64,000 bases of DNA, taken from G963691835 sp963691835. Lineage in GTDB: Bacteria > Pseudomonadota > Alphaproteobacteria > Thalassobaculales > Thalassobaculaceae. The notes under the pieces were generated by a model. The model did not search any database and was not told where the DNA came from. It saw nothing but the letters and a program-made list of their open reading frames with translations. The translations under genes and the position numbers were made by a program. Below, piece after piece: positions 34,353 to 43,312 of this stretch. Location: the NCBI GenBank assembly GCA_963691835.1, contig OY829383.1, positions 2,356,001 to 2,420,000 of the forward strand, read 5' to 3'. Numbering within the stretch: position 1 is the stretch's first letter; the number at the start of each line of letters is the position of its first letter.

Positions 34353-34502
34353 CGATTTAGCTCCTTGATGACGCCGCCCACGGCTCAGCTTTGGGGGAGA
34401 ACGGGATACATTTGATGCAGACTATTATGCGGGCGTGAACTTTGAAATACAATCAAAGGAAGATTCAAGGGATGCTCGTTCACTGCCCCCAGGAGTCCAT
34501 AA

Positions 34503-34762
34503 CCTGGGGCCTAGTAAACCGGACGTGTCCTGACGGCGCCATGATGGACACCGCCTTGAAGACCGCCGCCCGGATCGCCGGAAACGCCCCCATCTCCACC
34601 CGTCAGGCAAAGAAGTCCATCGACGTGGCGATCGAGGTCGAGCGCAAGGCTGGATATGCCTTCGAAATCGAGGCCAACACCATCATGGTCCCCACCCAGG
34701 ATCGCCTGGAAGGCATCCGGTCCTTCAACGAGAAACGGCGACCGGCTTTCAAAGGGGAGTAT
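34503..34762 (+). pseudogene. Duplicated 3' fragment of enoyl-CoA hydratase, copy 1
   Basis: About 85 codons from TWGLVNRTCPDG to FNEKRRPAFKGE match the tail of the hydratase at 31662. The catalytic part is absent. The stop codon equivalent is altered (GAG-TAT-GTA), so the frame runs on to 34807. An open frame from 34442 exists but has no clear ribosome binding site. It shares changes such as KTAARIAG and EVERKAGYAFE with copy 2, so the fragments were copied from one another. Confidence 0.85.
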
Positions 34763-35099
34763 GTAGGGTTTTCGCGCATGAACCACCTGTCAAAAGTGCC
34801 CAGATAGTTCCGAACTTTCTCTCTTCGGTACCGAGAGGGCCGAATAGGAAGTCTCAGCTATCAAAATCTACTCACATCGAGAAAGACCACCAGTATTAGG
34901 TTTCCCTATCTCAATCTCGTTTGGCTCTGGCGGTCTTTCAAAAGATAGAGACTATTAATGTGGTGCATGAATTCCGGCCAGGTTCAGTAGAGATCATGTT
35001 GTCCTACACATGTCTTTCAAGTTTTAGTAAATCGCCACACTTGATCGAAGATCCTCTCCCTTATAGACATGACCGAATAAAATCAGTTGGAGAATAGAG
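34763..35099. other. AT-rich spacer, unit 2
   Basis: No supported gene. The first 90 bases match the spacer of unit 1, with the same CTCTC-N9-GAGAG hairpin near 34820. The TGTCTTTC..AGTAAA block recurs near 35010. A GGAGA ribosome binding site lies directly before the small gene start at 35100. Confidence 0.6.
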
Positions 35100-35406
35100 A
35101 TGTCAAAACTACCGATTAACGAACAAAAAACTGACATTATAAGTGTAGGAGGCAGATCTGATCATAACACCGTAGAAATCTACTACACGTACCGTTATCC
35201 AGTAAAAAAGGAGATTTCAAAGTTCAACATATTGTTTACTGCAAAGGAAAGACTGTGACATCGAGAAATTATGTAGTAGAATCAGAAAAGCCAGTAACCA
35301 TAAAAGACTGTGAGGATGTACGAAGAGTTCAAGTTACGACTATCCCAGATGGAAGAGTGAGGCCAACCGGTTATGTATCCATAAGAGTGAAATTAACAAA
35401 AGAGTA
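35100..35406 (+). pseudogene. Small unknown protein, unit 2, frameshifted
   Basis: ATG at 35100 with GGAGA upstream opens a frame encoding ISVGGRSDHNTVEIYYTY that breaks near the six-A run at 35205-35210. Adding one base restores the family sequence (DFKVQHIVYCKGKTV, then TTIPDGRVRPTG) to the stop at 35404-35406. Either a single-base deletion inactivated the gene or the homopolymer was miscounted; conservation after the break suggests it is recent. Confidence 0.75.
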
Positions 35407-35437
35407 ATTCATAGTAAAATTTCACTGCATGAATGAC

Positions 35438-36618
35438 TTATTCGATCAAGTCCAGAGCTATTTCCAAGCAACTATGCGTGCGTGTTGGTATGGACGCCAA
35501 TGATGAACCATACTCATCTCTCATACGGGTTTCAAAAATACTTCTCATCTCGTCTATCGGGATGCCTCTGAACTCCAGTTTTTCGGCGTCGTTGGCGAGG
35601 TCAAAAAAACGATCGAAAACGCAGCGAGATAGATTTGGCTGCCGAACGTGTAAAAAAAAGTCGAGTAACACCTGTTGATCCGTCATTCTCGTCACAAGGT
35701 CACGGCGTTTCTGCTGTTCCAATGATCTAATGAATGACACATAATGTTTTAGAACCTGCTGAACGATGATACGTCTCGCCGGATCAGCGGGTGACTTTGC
35801 CCAATCGTCCAATACACCCAAGAGTATCGACCATACTTTAACCTGGAAATCGCTATCTGACCTCAGGATCCAATTCACATAAGCCAACCTAAGTGAAGGC
35901 GATGGTCAGCTTTTTTGACGTCGGACCCCCACGTTGGATTGAACAAGCCGACGATAACTCTGAACCCGGTGACTGGTGCGAGGCGCACCCATTCATCAGA
36001 GGGCTTGGGGTGCGCGGACAATTGGTGATGAAGGATCAAGGCGAGTTGGCGCCAATCGTGGAATGACAAATGGTAGGAGGGAAATATGAGATCGTCTCCG
36101 CGCATACGTAAAGCAAAGCCAAATGTCGAAACAAACTGTTCCGCATCTGAGATTGAGCAGGACCAGTGAAGAAAGGCTTGCGTCGCCTCATCCAGCATCT
36201 TCTGTTCTTGTGTGGTGATCGGAAAAGCGCGGTATGTATTGGGGGGCATACGGTCGGCGGGGCTCTCCGCCGATCCGTCTCGGGATGGTAGGGCAATCAA
36301 GGCGCCGGTTTGATCTGGCTGTGTCACCGCAGACCGGACTATCTCTTCGTAGTATCGAAGATTCTTGCGAACTTGGCGGACCGAGGTCTTGGGGTACCCG
36401 CTTAGCAAGACCTTAGGGTCATCATCGGCTGCCCACCGTTCCCAGAGACGGATCAACGCCGGCAGGTAGCGCTCCTCGATCCCCGCCCGATGCTCCTCGG
36501 TGAAGGGGACGGCGCATAGATCTCCAGGCTCGTCCTCCGCGTTTACGGGTCGTCCGATGGCCGACGAGAGGACAAGACAGAAGAGCGCCACGAGAAACTG
36601 TCTCTTTGAGGCGATCAT
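35438..36618 (-). pseudogene. Large exported unknown protein, paralogue 2, frameshifted
   Basis: The start is the ATG at 36618 (MIASKRQF, with GGGAGC upstream), followed by a signal peptide and LCAVPFTEEHRAGIEERYL. The frame breaks near 35897 after KKADHR; one base is missing relative to the HRQRLQLAVVDW region of paralogue 3, and reading resumes as AYVNWILRSDSDF to the stop at 35438. All four family cysteines are present across the two pieces (LC, HWSC, LSRC, HSC). A real lesion or a sequencing error are both possible. Confidence 0.75.
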
Positions 36619-36771
36619 CTCTACTGCTCCCACATGGCGGTGTCAGCGGCCGGACCTTAGGGTCGAAGGTGTTTTCAGCCGAGGTGGGGATTGTGCGGCC
36701 CACACTCTAGAAATACAACCTAAGACAGATTTGAAGATAGCTGGTCCACCGCCCCTAGGCGTTCGTAACCT

Positions 36772-37028
36772 CGGGCCTGATCAACCGGATCTGCCCTGAC
36801 GGCACCCTGATGGCCACCGCCTTGAAGACCGCCGCCCGGATCGCCGGAAACGCCCCCATCTCTACCCGCCAGGCAAAGAAGTCCATCGACGTGGCGACCG
36901 AGGTCGAGCGCAAGGCTGGATACGCCTTCGAAATCGAGACCAACACCATCATGGTCCCCACCCAGGACCGCCTGGAAGGCATCCGGTCATTCAACGAGAA
37001 ACGGCGGCCGGTGTTCAAAGGGGAGTAG
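36772..37028 (+). pseudogene. Duplicated 3' fragment of enoyl-CoA hydratase, copy 2
   Basis: The region encodes SGLINRICPDGTLM through FNEKRRPVFKGE with the original TAG stop. It is the tail of the parent gene without any catalytic residue. It matches the parent more closely than copy 1 does at the 5' junction. Nothing suggests it is translated on its own, though an in-frame ATG exists at 36810. Confidence 0.85.
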
Positions 37029-37352
37029 GGGGGAAACTTCGCATAAACGCTCTGTCAATAATACGCAAGTAGTTCCGAAGTTTCTGTCAGTATTAGGTAG
37101 AGAGCCGAAAGACGTATCTGGTCGATCGAGGTTTCGCAGTTTTGAGGAGACTGGAAACTTGAGTCTTTTCGAATCTAACGGTGACGGCTTGTTAGAAGAA
37201 GTGCCCGAGGACTTCTACGAAACGACGCTGATTCGCTTTTACTGCGATAAGCCAGCTTCCACGTGTCTTTCAAATATTCGTAAACAACAGGGCTTGTTTG
37301 AAAGTCATGTCCCTTCTAATCCTGTTTCAACACAAACAAATGGAGGTTCGAC
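37029..37352. other. AT-rich spacer, unit 3
   Basis: No supported gene. The start resembles the other spacers (AGTTCCGAAGTTTCT) but the hairpin has decayed. The TGTCTTTCAAAT..GTAAAC block is present near 37264. A 77-codon frame at 37159 overlaps the small gene start and lacks a counterpart in the other units, so I do not call it. Confidence 0.6.
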
Positions 37353-37661
37353 GTGTATAGATTGTCAATCAATAATTCAGAAACGAAGTTAATCTCTGTG
37401 GGTGGGAGGTCTGATCACAATACTGTAGAAATCAAATATACATTTTATGAACCATTAGAGGAAGTGGACTTTAAAGTTCGTCATATTGTGTATTGTGGTG
37501 GAAAAACAGTAGAATCCAAAGATTATGTCGTTGAGTCCGGAGAAGTCATAACTGTGCCAAACTGCGAGAACGTACGAAACGTTCAAGTTACCACTATCCC
37601 AGACGGAAAACTTAGGCCATCTGGGGTTGTAATAGTGAAAATACGACTGACAAAAAATTAA
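37353..37661 (+). CDS. Small unknown protein, unit 3 (ISVGGRSDHN family)
   Basis: The product is 102 residues from GTG at 37353, with a clear GGAGG 6 bases upstream. ISVGGRSDHNTVEIKYTF, HIVYCGGKTV, NCENVRNVQVTTIPDG and KLRPSG are shared with the unit 1 copy. Both cysteines are kept. No export signal is visible, in contrast with the convergent large protein. A cytosolic partner, toxin or antitoxin-like role is possible but unproven. The gene converges on paralogue 3 with a 67-base gap. Confidence 0.65.
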   Translation: MYRLSINNSETKLISVGGRSDHNTVEIKYTFYEPLEEVDFKVRHIVYCGGKTVESKDYVVESGEVITVPNCENVRNVQVTTIPDGKLRPSGVVIVKIRLTKN

Positions 37662-37728
37662 CAATAAAAGTGATTGGGATATCAAAGTGCCAGCATCATA
37701 TTTGGCTTTGGGTCTTCCAGTTAACAGG

Positions 37729-38910
37729 CTATTCAATCAGACTTAAGGAGATTTCCAAGCAATTCGATGTGCTTATAGGTGCAGACATCCAAGAAGATCC
37801 GAACGCGTCTTTCATAAGGTTCGCAAAATCGGCTCGTCTCTCCGCTATTGATAAGCCCCTGTACTCCTGTGTCCCGATTTCGTCTGCGAGGTCAAAGAAT
37901 CGATCGAAAAAGCACCGGGATAAATTGGGTTGTCTCACCTTTGCAAAAAAATGGAAAAAGACTGCTGCGTCCATGAGTTTTTTTTCATCGCTTCGGAGGT
38001 TCTGCAGTTCCGGCGTGCTAATGAATGCCACATAGCGCTTCAGGATACGCTGAACGATGATACGCCTGGCTGGATCAGTCGGTGATGTCTCCCAGTCATC
38101 TAGCGCATCAACGGCGATCGACCGCACCTTGTCCGGGTAGTCGCTGTCTGATTTTAGGATCCAATCCACGACAGCCAACTGAAGCCGCTGACGATGAGCG
38201 GCTTTCTTAAGATCGGACGTCCAAGTCGGATTGAATAAACCAAAGAGTGCTATCCAGGCGGTGGCCGGCGCAACTGTGACCCATTCATCAGACGGATTGG
38301 GGTTCGCTGATAGCTGCCGGTAAACGATTAAGACGAGTTGGCGCCAATCGTGGAACGACAGGGGGTAAGAACGGGAAATGAAGATGTCTCCCCACATACT
38401 TAAAGAGAAGCGAAATACGGAGTTAAATTGTGACGCATCTGATATTGAGCAAGACCAGTGAAGGAAGGCTTGCGTTGCTTCATCCAGCATCGTCTGTTCT
38501 TGTGCGGTGATCGGAAAAGCGCGGTATATATCGGGGCTAATACGCCCGGCTGGAACTCCCGCCGATCCGTCTCGGGACGGTAGGGAAACCAAGGCGCCGG
38601 TTTGACCTGGCTGTGTCACGGCGGATCTGATTTTCTCTTTGGAGTATTGGAGGTTCTTGCGGACTTGCTCAACCAAGGTCTTCGTATACCCGCCCAGCAA
38701 GACCTTCGGATCATCATCGGCTGCCCAACGTGCCCAAAGACGGGTCAACGACGGGAGGTAGCGCTCCTCGATCGCCGCCCGATGCCCCTCGGTGAAGGGG
38801 ATGGCACATAGATCTTTAGGCTCGTCGGCCGCGTTCCCCGGTCTTCCGATGGCCGACAAAAGGGTGAGGCAGAAGAGCGCCACGAGAAACTGTCTCTTTA
38901 GGACGATCAT
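37729..38910 (-). CDS. Large exported unknown protein, paralogue 3
   Basis: Same length (393 residues) and layout as paralogue 1: signal peptide ending near PGNA, DLCAIPFTEGHRAAIEERYL, LPSRDG, ATQAFLHWSC, SFHDWRQLV, GLFNPTW, RQPNLSRCFFDRF and SNCLEISLSLIE. All four conserved Cys are present. GGAGC lies 8 bases before the ATG. It is the best-preserved complete pair together with the small gene at 37353. The sequence upstream shares an AAATACAACCTA block with paralogue 2, so regulation is probably common. Confidence 0.7.
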   Translation of the reverse strand: MIVLKRQFLVALFCLTLLSAIGRPGNAADEPKDLCAIPFTEGHRAAIEERYLPSLTRLWARWAADDDPKVLLGGYTKTLVEQVRKNLQYSKEKIRSAVTQPGQTGALVSLPSRDGSAGVPAGRISPDIYRAFPITAQEQTMLDEATQAFLHWSCSISDASQFNSVFRFSLSMWGDIFISRSYPLSFHDWRQLVLIVYRQLSANPNPSDEWVTVAPATAWIALFGLFNPTWTSDLKKAAHRQRLQLAVVDWILKSDSDYPDKVRSIAVDALDDWETSPTDPARRIIVQRILKRYVAFISTPELQNLRSDEKKLMDAAVFFHFFAKVRQPNLSRCFFDRFFDLADEIGTQEYRGLSIAERRADFANLMKDAFGSSWMSAPISTSNCLEISLSLIE

Positions 38911-39259
38911 CGTTGTTGCTCCTGAACACCGACGCCCATCGCAGTGCTTCCGAACAGAATAGGCGCCAAGGACAGCAGCGATTGTGCGATAAGAGAATCA
39001 AAAATACAACCTACGACAGAATCAAAAGTGGAGTCTTATTGGTCTCAGCTGCGCTTTTGGCCGCGTTAGGCGGCTACCGGGAGAGAGGCATCAGCAGGGG
39101 CGAAGAGGGCGGCCGCCCAGCTTGCCGTTTTTGGTGGAGGACGCCGTGACCCTGGCGTTGATCACCCGAGGCTGCACCGACGGTATCCTGACGGATCCCA
39201 TCCGTTAGGGCGGTCCGGTCTCAATGACGCTTCAACACTTCTGGAACCGCAATCGATCC
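38911..39259. other. Spacer with relic of hydratase tail, copy 3
   Basis: The first part is the upstream region of paralogue 3, including AAAATACAACCTACGACAG, also seen upstream of paralogue 2. At about 39146-39209 a short relic reads LALITRGCTDGILTD, aligning with the GLINRICPDGTLMD part of the hydratase, then decays after a stop. This marks the right edge of the tandem repeat. Confidence 0.6.
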
Positions 39260-40516
39260 TTAGTTATCGCCTTTTCTGTCCACTTCGATACAGTCAACCG
39301 TACGGGGTGGGAAGGACAGTGGATAAACTTCCGGCACTGACAGATCCGTCTTCAACGCTCTCAAGTACTTCGAATACCATCCAAGTTTAAATCCATCGGA
39401 GATTTTCCGCCTACTGTCGGCAATAAACTGGTTTCTAATGGATGACAGCAAGCAGCTGGACGACTCAAAATCTCCGGTAAGAACAGACAATCGGTGCATG
39501 GCAACGGTCAGCTCGTATCGCTGCCGACGATGGGAAGAGGAGGTTGAACGTAATTTTTTTAGTGACTCTCGAAAAAAGTTAAGGCTATTGCGGTAAATGA
39601 TCGAAACCGTTGATTTGCCCGCGTCATCAAATACGTTTGACAAGATTTTATCATAGAGATTATCGAGCCGCATTGCAGGCTCCGCGGTCGATGAGAGTAT
39701 CCAGTTGGCCGTCAAAAATCTAAATGTCTCACGTGAAAGGAGACGTTCGTTATTACGTTCCCATACGGGATTGTATAGGTCCTGAAGAAGAACCTTAGAT
39801 AACATGCTCAAGTTTTGCATCTTGAGGTCGTTTGGCCGTTGTGTCGCTTTCATCTGTTGGGCCGAAATGGCGGCAAGTTGCCGCCAGTCTTCAAAACTTG
39901 TTACGTAACCTTGCCCATACCCGGCAAAGTCTCCCCGCAGTTCAAGGACAAATCCCGTCGCCTCAACGAATAGGATCTCATCAGTCATGACGCATGACCA
40001 ATGAAGGATAGCCTGGGTCGCCGAATTGACCGTCTTCTGCTGTGCATCATTCAGGACAAGAGAGGTCGAACCGGTGACGGCGTCGAGTTGCCATGGAAGA
40101 AGATCAGGACCTTGCCGCCGAGGGAGGTCCGTGGTGGGCAGATCACCGGGTGATATGTCAGCGAAGGGAACCGCTTTTTGAAGCATTGCCAAAGCGTGTC
40201 TGTCGAAAACATCCGTCTTTCCCCAGGTTGCGAGCGTCCCGAGCGTGGCATCATCGGTCCCCTGCCGCTCCCAGTGGCTCAGGAGTCGGTCCAACGCGGG
40301 GAGGTAGCGCTCCTCGATCGCCGCCCGATGCCCCTCGGTAATAGGGATGTCGCAGAGGTTTTGAGGTGCAGCAGCGTTTGCTGCCGCTGAGGGAAGGGTA
40401 AAGCATAGCCCGAGGCCCAGCAGGGCGCTGATCCAGCCGGGGATGGTCGGGCGGGCGGTCGACCGGTGGTGCGGTGTGTGAAGGGGTGCGTCTGAGGCAA
40501 GGTGATCACGCCGCAT
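39260..40516 (-). CDS. Large exported unknown protein, paralogue 4
   Basis: The 418-residue protein has a longer N terminus, a hydrophobic segment ISALLGLGLCFTLPSAAANA, and then NLCDIPITEGHRAAIEERYL. LPRRQGPDLL, ATQAILHWSC, SFEDWRQLA and LYNPVWE are conserved; the later Cys are in ESSSCLL and TVDCIEVD. It is clearly diverged from paralogues 1-3 and has no small-gene partner. AGGAG precedes the ATG and overlaps the stop of the gene upstream (3-base gap), so paralogues 5 and 4 form one operon. Confidence 0.68.
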   Translation of the reverse strand: MRRDHLASDAPLHTPHHRSTARPTIPGWISALLGLGLCFTLPSAAANAAAPQNLCDIPITEGHRAAIEERYLPALDRLLSHWERQGTDDATLGTLATWGKTDVFDRHALAMLQKAVPFADISPGDLPTTDLPRRQGPDLLPWQLDAVTGSTSLVLNDAQQKTVNSATQAILHWSCVMTDEILFVEATGFVLELRGDFAGYGQGYVTSFEDWRQLAAISAQQMKATQRPNDLKMQNLSMLSKVLLQDLYNPVWERNNERLLSRETFRFLTANWILSSTAEPAMRLDNLYDKILSNVFDDAGKSTVSIIYRNSLNFFRESLKKLRSTSSSHRRQRYELTVAMHRLSVLTGDFESSSCLLSSIRNQFIADSRRKISDGFKLGWYSKYLRALKTDLSVPEVYPLSFPPRTVDCIEVDRKGDN

Positions 40517-40519
40517 GAT

Positions 40520-41686
40520 TCAGCTCCTGAGGCTCTCGCACAGGTCTTGGTCGATGGGGTTTTGAGGCCACGCGGCGCCGAGACGTGCCGTCAGGTGTTC
40601 TTCAACCCGTCGAAACTTCCACAGGGTCTCTCTGCTGAAAGCGGGTGTGCCGGGGGTCTGTTGGTCGCCGGAGAGTGCGCCTTCAAGGAACCGGTAGAAG
40701 AATCTCGCGAGATCGATACGGCCGACGCTCACGGTCAGCCACATCATGCTGGCATTCAGCGCATATCTCTCCCGTCGGGACACGGATGTCCGGGGCATAG
40801 GCCCCGTCACCTCTCGCCGGTAGGCTGCCAGAGCCCTATCGAGAACGGCGGGTGCTGCCGTATCGTCGGCGTATTTCCGGGACTCATCCAGGAGGGTCGA
40901 GGAAATGAACCCCAAACGAACCTCCGGCGGTTTGGCCCAAGACAAGGCCCATGTTCCAAGACCCAAGTAGAAGCGCGTCCGTACGTTGACCTTCCACGGA
41001 TCGTCCTCCCATGCCGGATCAAACAGCTCCCTGATCACCATTCCCGCAACACCCAACACAACCTCTCGCTGGGTTAGGTCAGGATCGGAGACTGAATCCA
41101 TGTTGTGGTTGATGATCCTGGTGAGTTGCCGCCAATCCTCGAACGTCTGTGCATATAGTCGGCCGAACGTGGGGAGGTCCCCGCGCATGGTCAGGACAAA
41201 TCTGATGACGCTATCCAGATTTGGGCCTGCTCTTGCCGCGCACCCCCAGTGGAGCAGCGCCTGCATGGCGTCATCAAAAGCGGCCTTCGCTTCAGGACTG
41301 CCTATCTTGGTTCTGAGGCCGGTCTCAACGCGAGGGCCATGCCGTCCAGGCAACTCGGCGGTCCTCGCATCGAGCGGTGCCTCTTCGCGAAGGCCGCTGG
41401 GCGGCTCCGTCTTTGTGGACCCGATGTCGGCAGCGAATGACATCCAAGGGTACTCGAGATTGTTCGGCGATGGCGCGGTGACGGTGCCGGTTTCCCAAAA
41501 GGTCCAAATGTCCCGAAGTGCCGGGAAGTGCCGGTGTTCCAATGCCGTCCGATGCGCTTCCGTGAACGGGATCGCACATAGATTGTGTGACGAATCCGGC
41601 GACTGGGCAGCCTGGCCGCTGGTGGCTGACACAATGCTCAGAAGGCAGAGGGCCGAGTATGCTGCTATCGACTTCTTTGAATGCAT
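40520..41686 (-). CDS. Large exported unknown protein, paralogue 5
   Basis: The 388-residue protein has a signal peptide ending near GQAA, then NLCAIPFTEAHRTALEHRHF. LPGRHGP, AMQALLHWGC and TFEDWRQLT are conserved. The third family Cys is absent (DLARFFYRF in place of LSRCFFD), while the first, second and C-terminal Cys (DLCESL) remain. It is GC-richer than paralogues 1-3, suggesting longer residence. Its ribosome binding site is weak. First gene of the 5-4 pair. Confidence 0.66.
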   Translation of the reverse strand: MHSKKSIAAYSALCLLSIVSATSGQAAQSPDSSHNLCAIPFTEAHRTALEHRHFPALRDIWTFWETGTVTAPSPNNLEYPWMSFAADIGSTKTEPPSGLREEAPLDARTAELPGRHGPRVETGLRTKIGSPEAKAAFDDAMQALLHWGCAARAGPNLDSVIRFVLTMRGDLPTFGRLYAQTFEDWRQLTRIINHNMDSVSDPDLTQREVVLGVAGMVIRELFDPAWEDDPWKVNVRTRFYLGLGTWALSWAKPPEVRLGFISSTLLDESRKYADDTAAPAVLDRALAAYRREVTGPMPRTSVSRRERYALNASMMWLTVSVGRIDLARFFYRFLEGALSGDQQTPGTPAFSRETLWKFRRVEEHLTARLGAAWPQNPIDQDLCESLRS

Positions 41687-42090
41687 TTTTTAGCCAAATA
41701 CCCACTCAGTAGGTTTTATGCACGCAATGAAAATATTAAATCGACTAAATAATCGCTTAGATGGCAGATCTCCTCAAGACAATTTTTTTATTCGGCTCTC
41801 GACCGTGAAGAAACATGAATCAACAACAAAAAAATCCCAAAGACTGAGAGAGTTCGCAAAGGAAAAAGTACTTCTAAAAGATGTTCATGAACAATGATAC
41901 TGCATCAGTATGCACATTGACAATCTCGATATATTGAATCTATTCATAACTAGAAAACAATCAGATGTGGCGGGATGCGAAAAAAAAATCTGAGGAAAAT
42001 ATCAAAACCTCACAAACCAAATATATTTGGGTGGGCGTGAAAACGAAGCGTGACTAATCAGCACCTTTCTAAGTAGGGCATCTCATTGGT
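41687..42090. other. AT-rich spacer between paralogues 5 and 6
   Basis: About 400 very AT-rich bases. No copy of the ISVGGRSDHN gene or of the hydratase tail is recognisable. The only frame of note is the 59-codon plus-strand ORF listed separately. The spacer likely holds the promoter of the 5-4 operon. Confidence 0.55.
41718..41897 (+). CDS. Possible small basic protein, 59 residues
   Basis: ATG at 41718 opens a frame to TGA at 41895-41897. The product is rich in Lys and Arg (KKHESTTKKSQRLREFAKEK) and has no hydrophobic stretch. AGG lies 4 bases before the ATG, which is a poor spacing. It occupies the position where the small partner gene sits in units 1-3 relative to the next large gene, but shows no similarity to it. 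Could be chance. Confidence 0.2.
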   Translation: MHAMKILNRLNNRLDGRSPQDNFFIRLSTVKKHESTTKKSQRLREFAKEKVLLKDVHEQ

Positions 42091-43260
42091 TCAGTCAAAA
42101 ATACTCTGCCTACAGTCTGAGTGGGTTGTTGGGGTCCTGATGATCTTGGATCTCCCAAAGTCAGCGATCGCCGACGTGTAAATGAGCTGATACTGAAACC
42201 GCTCATCGAAGATAAGAAATGGCCTATCATTTTCCCGAAGGTCCTCGATGAGTTGGGTCTTCAACACGTGCAGGAGGCAGCGGGTCAAGGACGCGTTACC
42301 GACGTGAATGGCGAGCCGGGCCATCTGTACGGTCAGGGAGAACGCATCGCGCGGGCGGTGCTGTTCGCCGTCCGGTCGGTTTATGGCAGAGACGACCGCG
42401 TCCATCGCTCTTTTGATGGTCGCGGCCGTTCTTTGGTCGTTCCTCCGTTGCACAAGGGAGGGGAGGATGTCGAGCTTATCTGGTAGCGGAATACTCAAAG
42501 AGAACAGCCAGTCGACCGCATCTCTTTGCAGGCTCTCGAACACGGCCGCTCTCGACGGATTGGACCACCAACGCGACTCCGCAAACGGCTCGATGAGCGG
42601 GGACACAACGTTGGAAACATCCCAGGCATCGTCCACAGCGGTATCTGCATGAACGCTCATATGCCGGTAGCCTATTCGCATGCGCTGATGCCAGTCTTCG
42701 TATGAGAGCCTTTCAGAGGCCCAGGCACCGTCACTGTGCTGACGGTAGCGGTCTACAAGCCAGCCAATCGTCAAAAGGAGGCTGCGGTCTGTCGTCCGAC
42801 AGCTCCAATGCAGCAACGCTTGCGTGGCCACCTCCAAGCGGTCCCTCTGCTCAGCGCTGAGGACCATTGCTGGCCGACTTCCCAGCGTGCGAGACGGCTC
42901 AACAGATGCAGCCGGACCGTGGCGTCCCGGAAGGTGCAAGTCGACCGATGGGTCCGCTGGTTCTGACTGCGCTTGACGAATGCTCGTGGCGAGAGATCGG
43001 AGCCAAGAGTCAATGGACCAGGCCTGATCTTTGACCGTGGCGGCGAAGACGGTGTCTGGTGGCGTCCTATATATCCAGTGGTCGCGTATTCCCTTCAAAT
43101 CCGGAAGATGCTGCGTCGCGATTGCCGTGCGATGCGCCTCCGTAAAGGGGATCTCGCAAAGGTCCCGGGGCGTGGTAGACGCATCAACGGCACGCCCGAA
43201 AAGAAAAGAGAGAGCCAGGCAGATAGACGCCGCAAGAAGGTTTCTACTTGCTTTAATCAT
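42091..43260 (-). CDS. Large exported unknown protein, paralogue 6
   Basis: I start at the ATG at 43260 (MIKASRNLLAASI), giving 389 residues; the frame to 43359 would overlap paralogue 7. A signal peptide is followed by DLCEIPFTEAHRTAI. LPGRHGPAA, ATQALLHWSC, SYEDWHQ, LTRCLLHVL and SDCRQS carry the family pattern with four Cys. No small partner. It lies 52 bases downstream of paralogue 7 and probably shares its transcript. Confidence 0.66.
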   Translation of the reverse strand: MIKASRNLLAASICLALSFLFGRAVDASTTPRDLCEIPFTEAHRTAIATQHLPDLKGIRDHWIYRTPPDTVFAATVKDQAWSIDSWLRSLATSIRQAQSEPADPSVDLHLPGRHGPAASVEPSRTLGSRPAMVLSAEQRDRLEVATQALLHWSCRTTDRSLLLTIGWLVDRYRQHSDGAWASERLSYEDWHQRMRIGYRHMSVHADTAVDDAWDVSNVVSPLIEPFAESRWWSNPSRAAVFESLQRDAVDWLFSLSIPLPDKLDILPSLVQRRNDQRTAATIKRAMDAVVSAINRPDGEQHRPRDAFSLTVQMARLAIHVGNASLTRCLLHVLKTQLIEDLRENDRPFLIFDERFQYQLIYTSAIADFGRSKIIRTPTTHSDCRQSIFD

Positions 43261-43312
43261 AAACACTGTCTCAGATAAGAGATACTGAATTGTCGAATAT
43301 TGAGAATCGTAC

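Larger units (their letters stand above)
32220..39209. repeat. Three tandem ~2.3-kb units plus a terminal relic
   Basis: The codons for C-P-D-G of the hydratase tail mark each unit: 32220, 34526, 36792 and 39173, giving periods of 2306, 2266 and 2381 bases. Each unit contains the hydratase 3' end, about 330 AT-rich bases, a small plus-strand gene and a convergent minus-strand gene for the large exported protein. Spacer sequence just after the hydratase stop is also shared, including a CTCTC-N9-GAGAG hairpin in units 1 and 2. Tandem duplication with a breakpoint inside the hydratase gene explains this. Confidence 0.85.

Noticed and set aside
34442..34807. Independent gene from the hydratase fragment
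   Set aside because: It lacks both catalytic Glu residues and the oxyanion hole and has no good ribosome binding site; it is a duplication scar.
37159..37392. 77-residue frame before the small gene of unit 3
   Set aside because: It overlaps the well-supported GTG start region and is not conserved in units 1 and 2.
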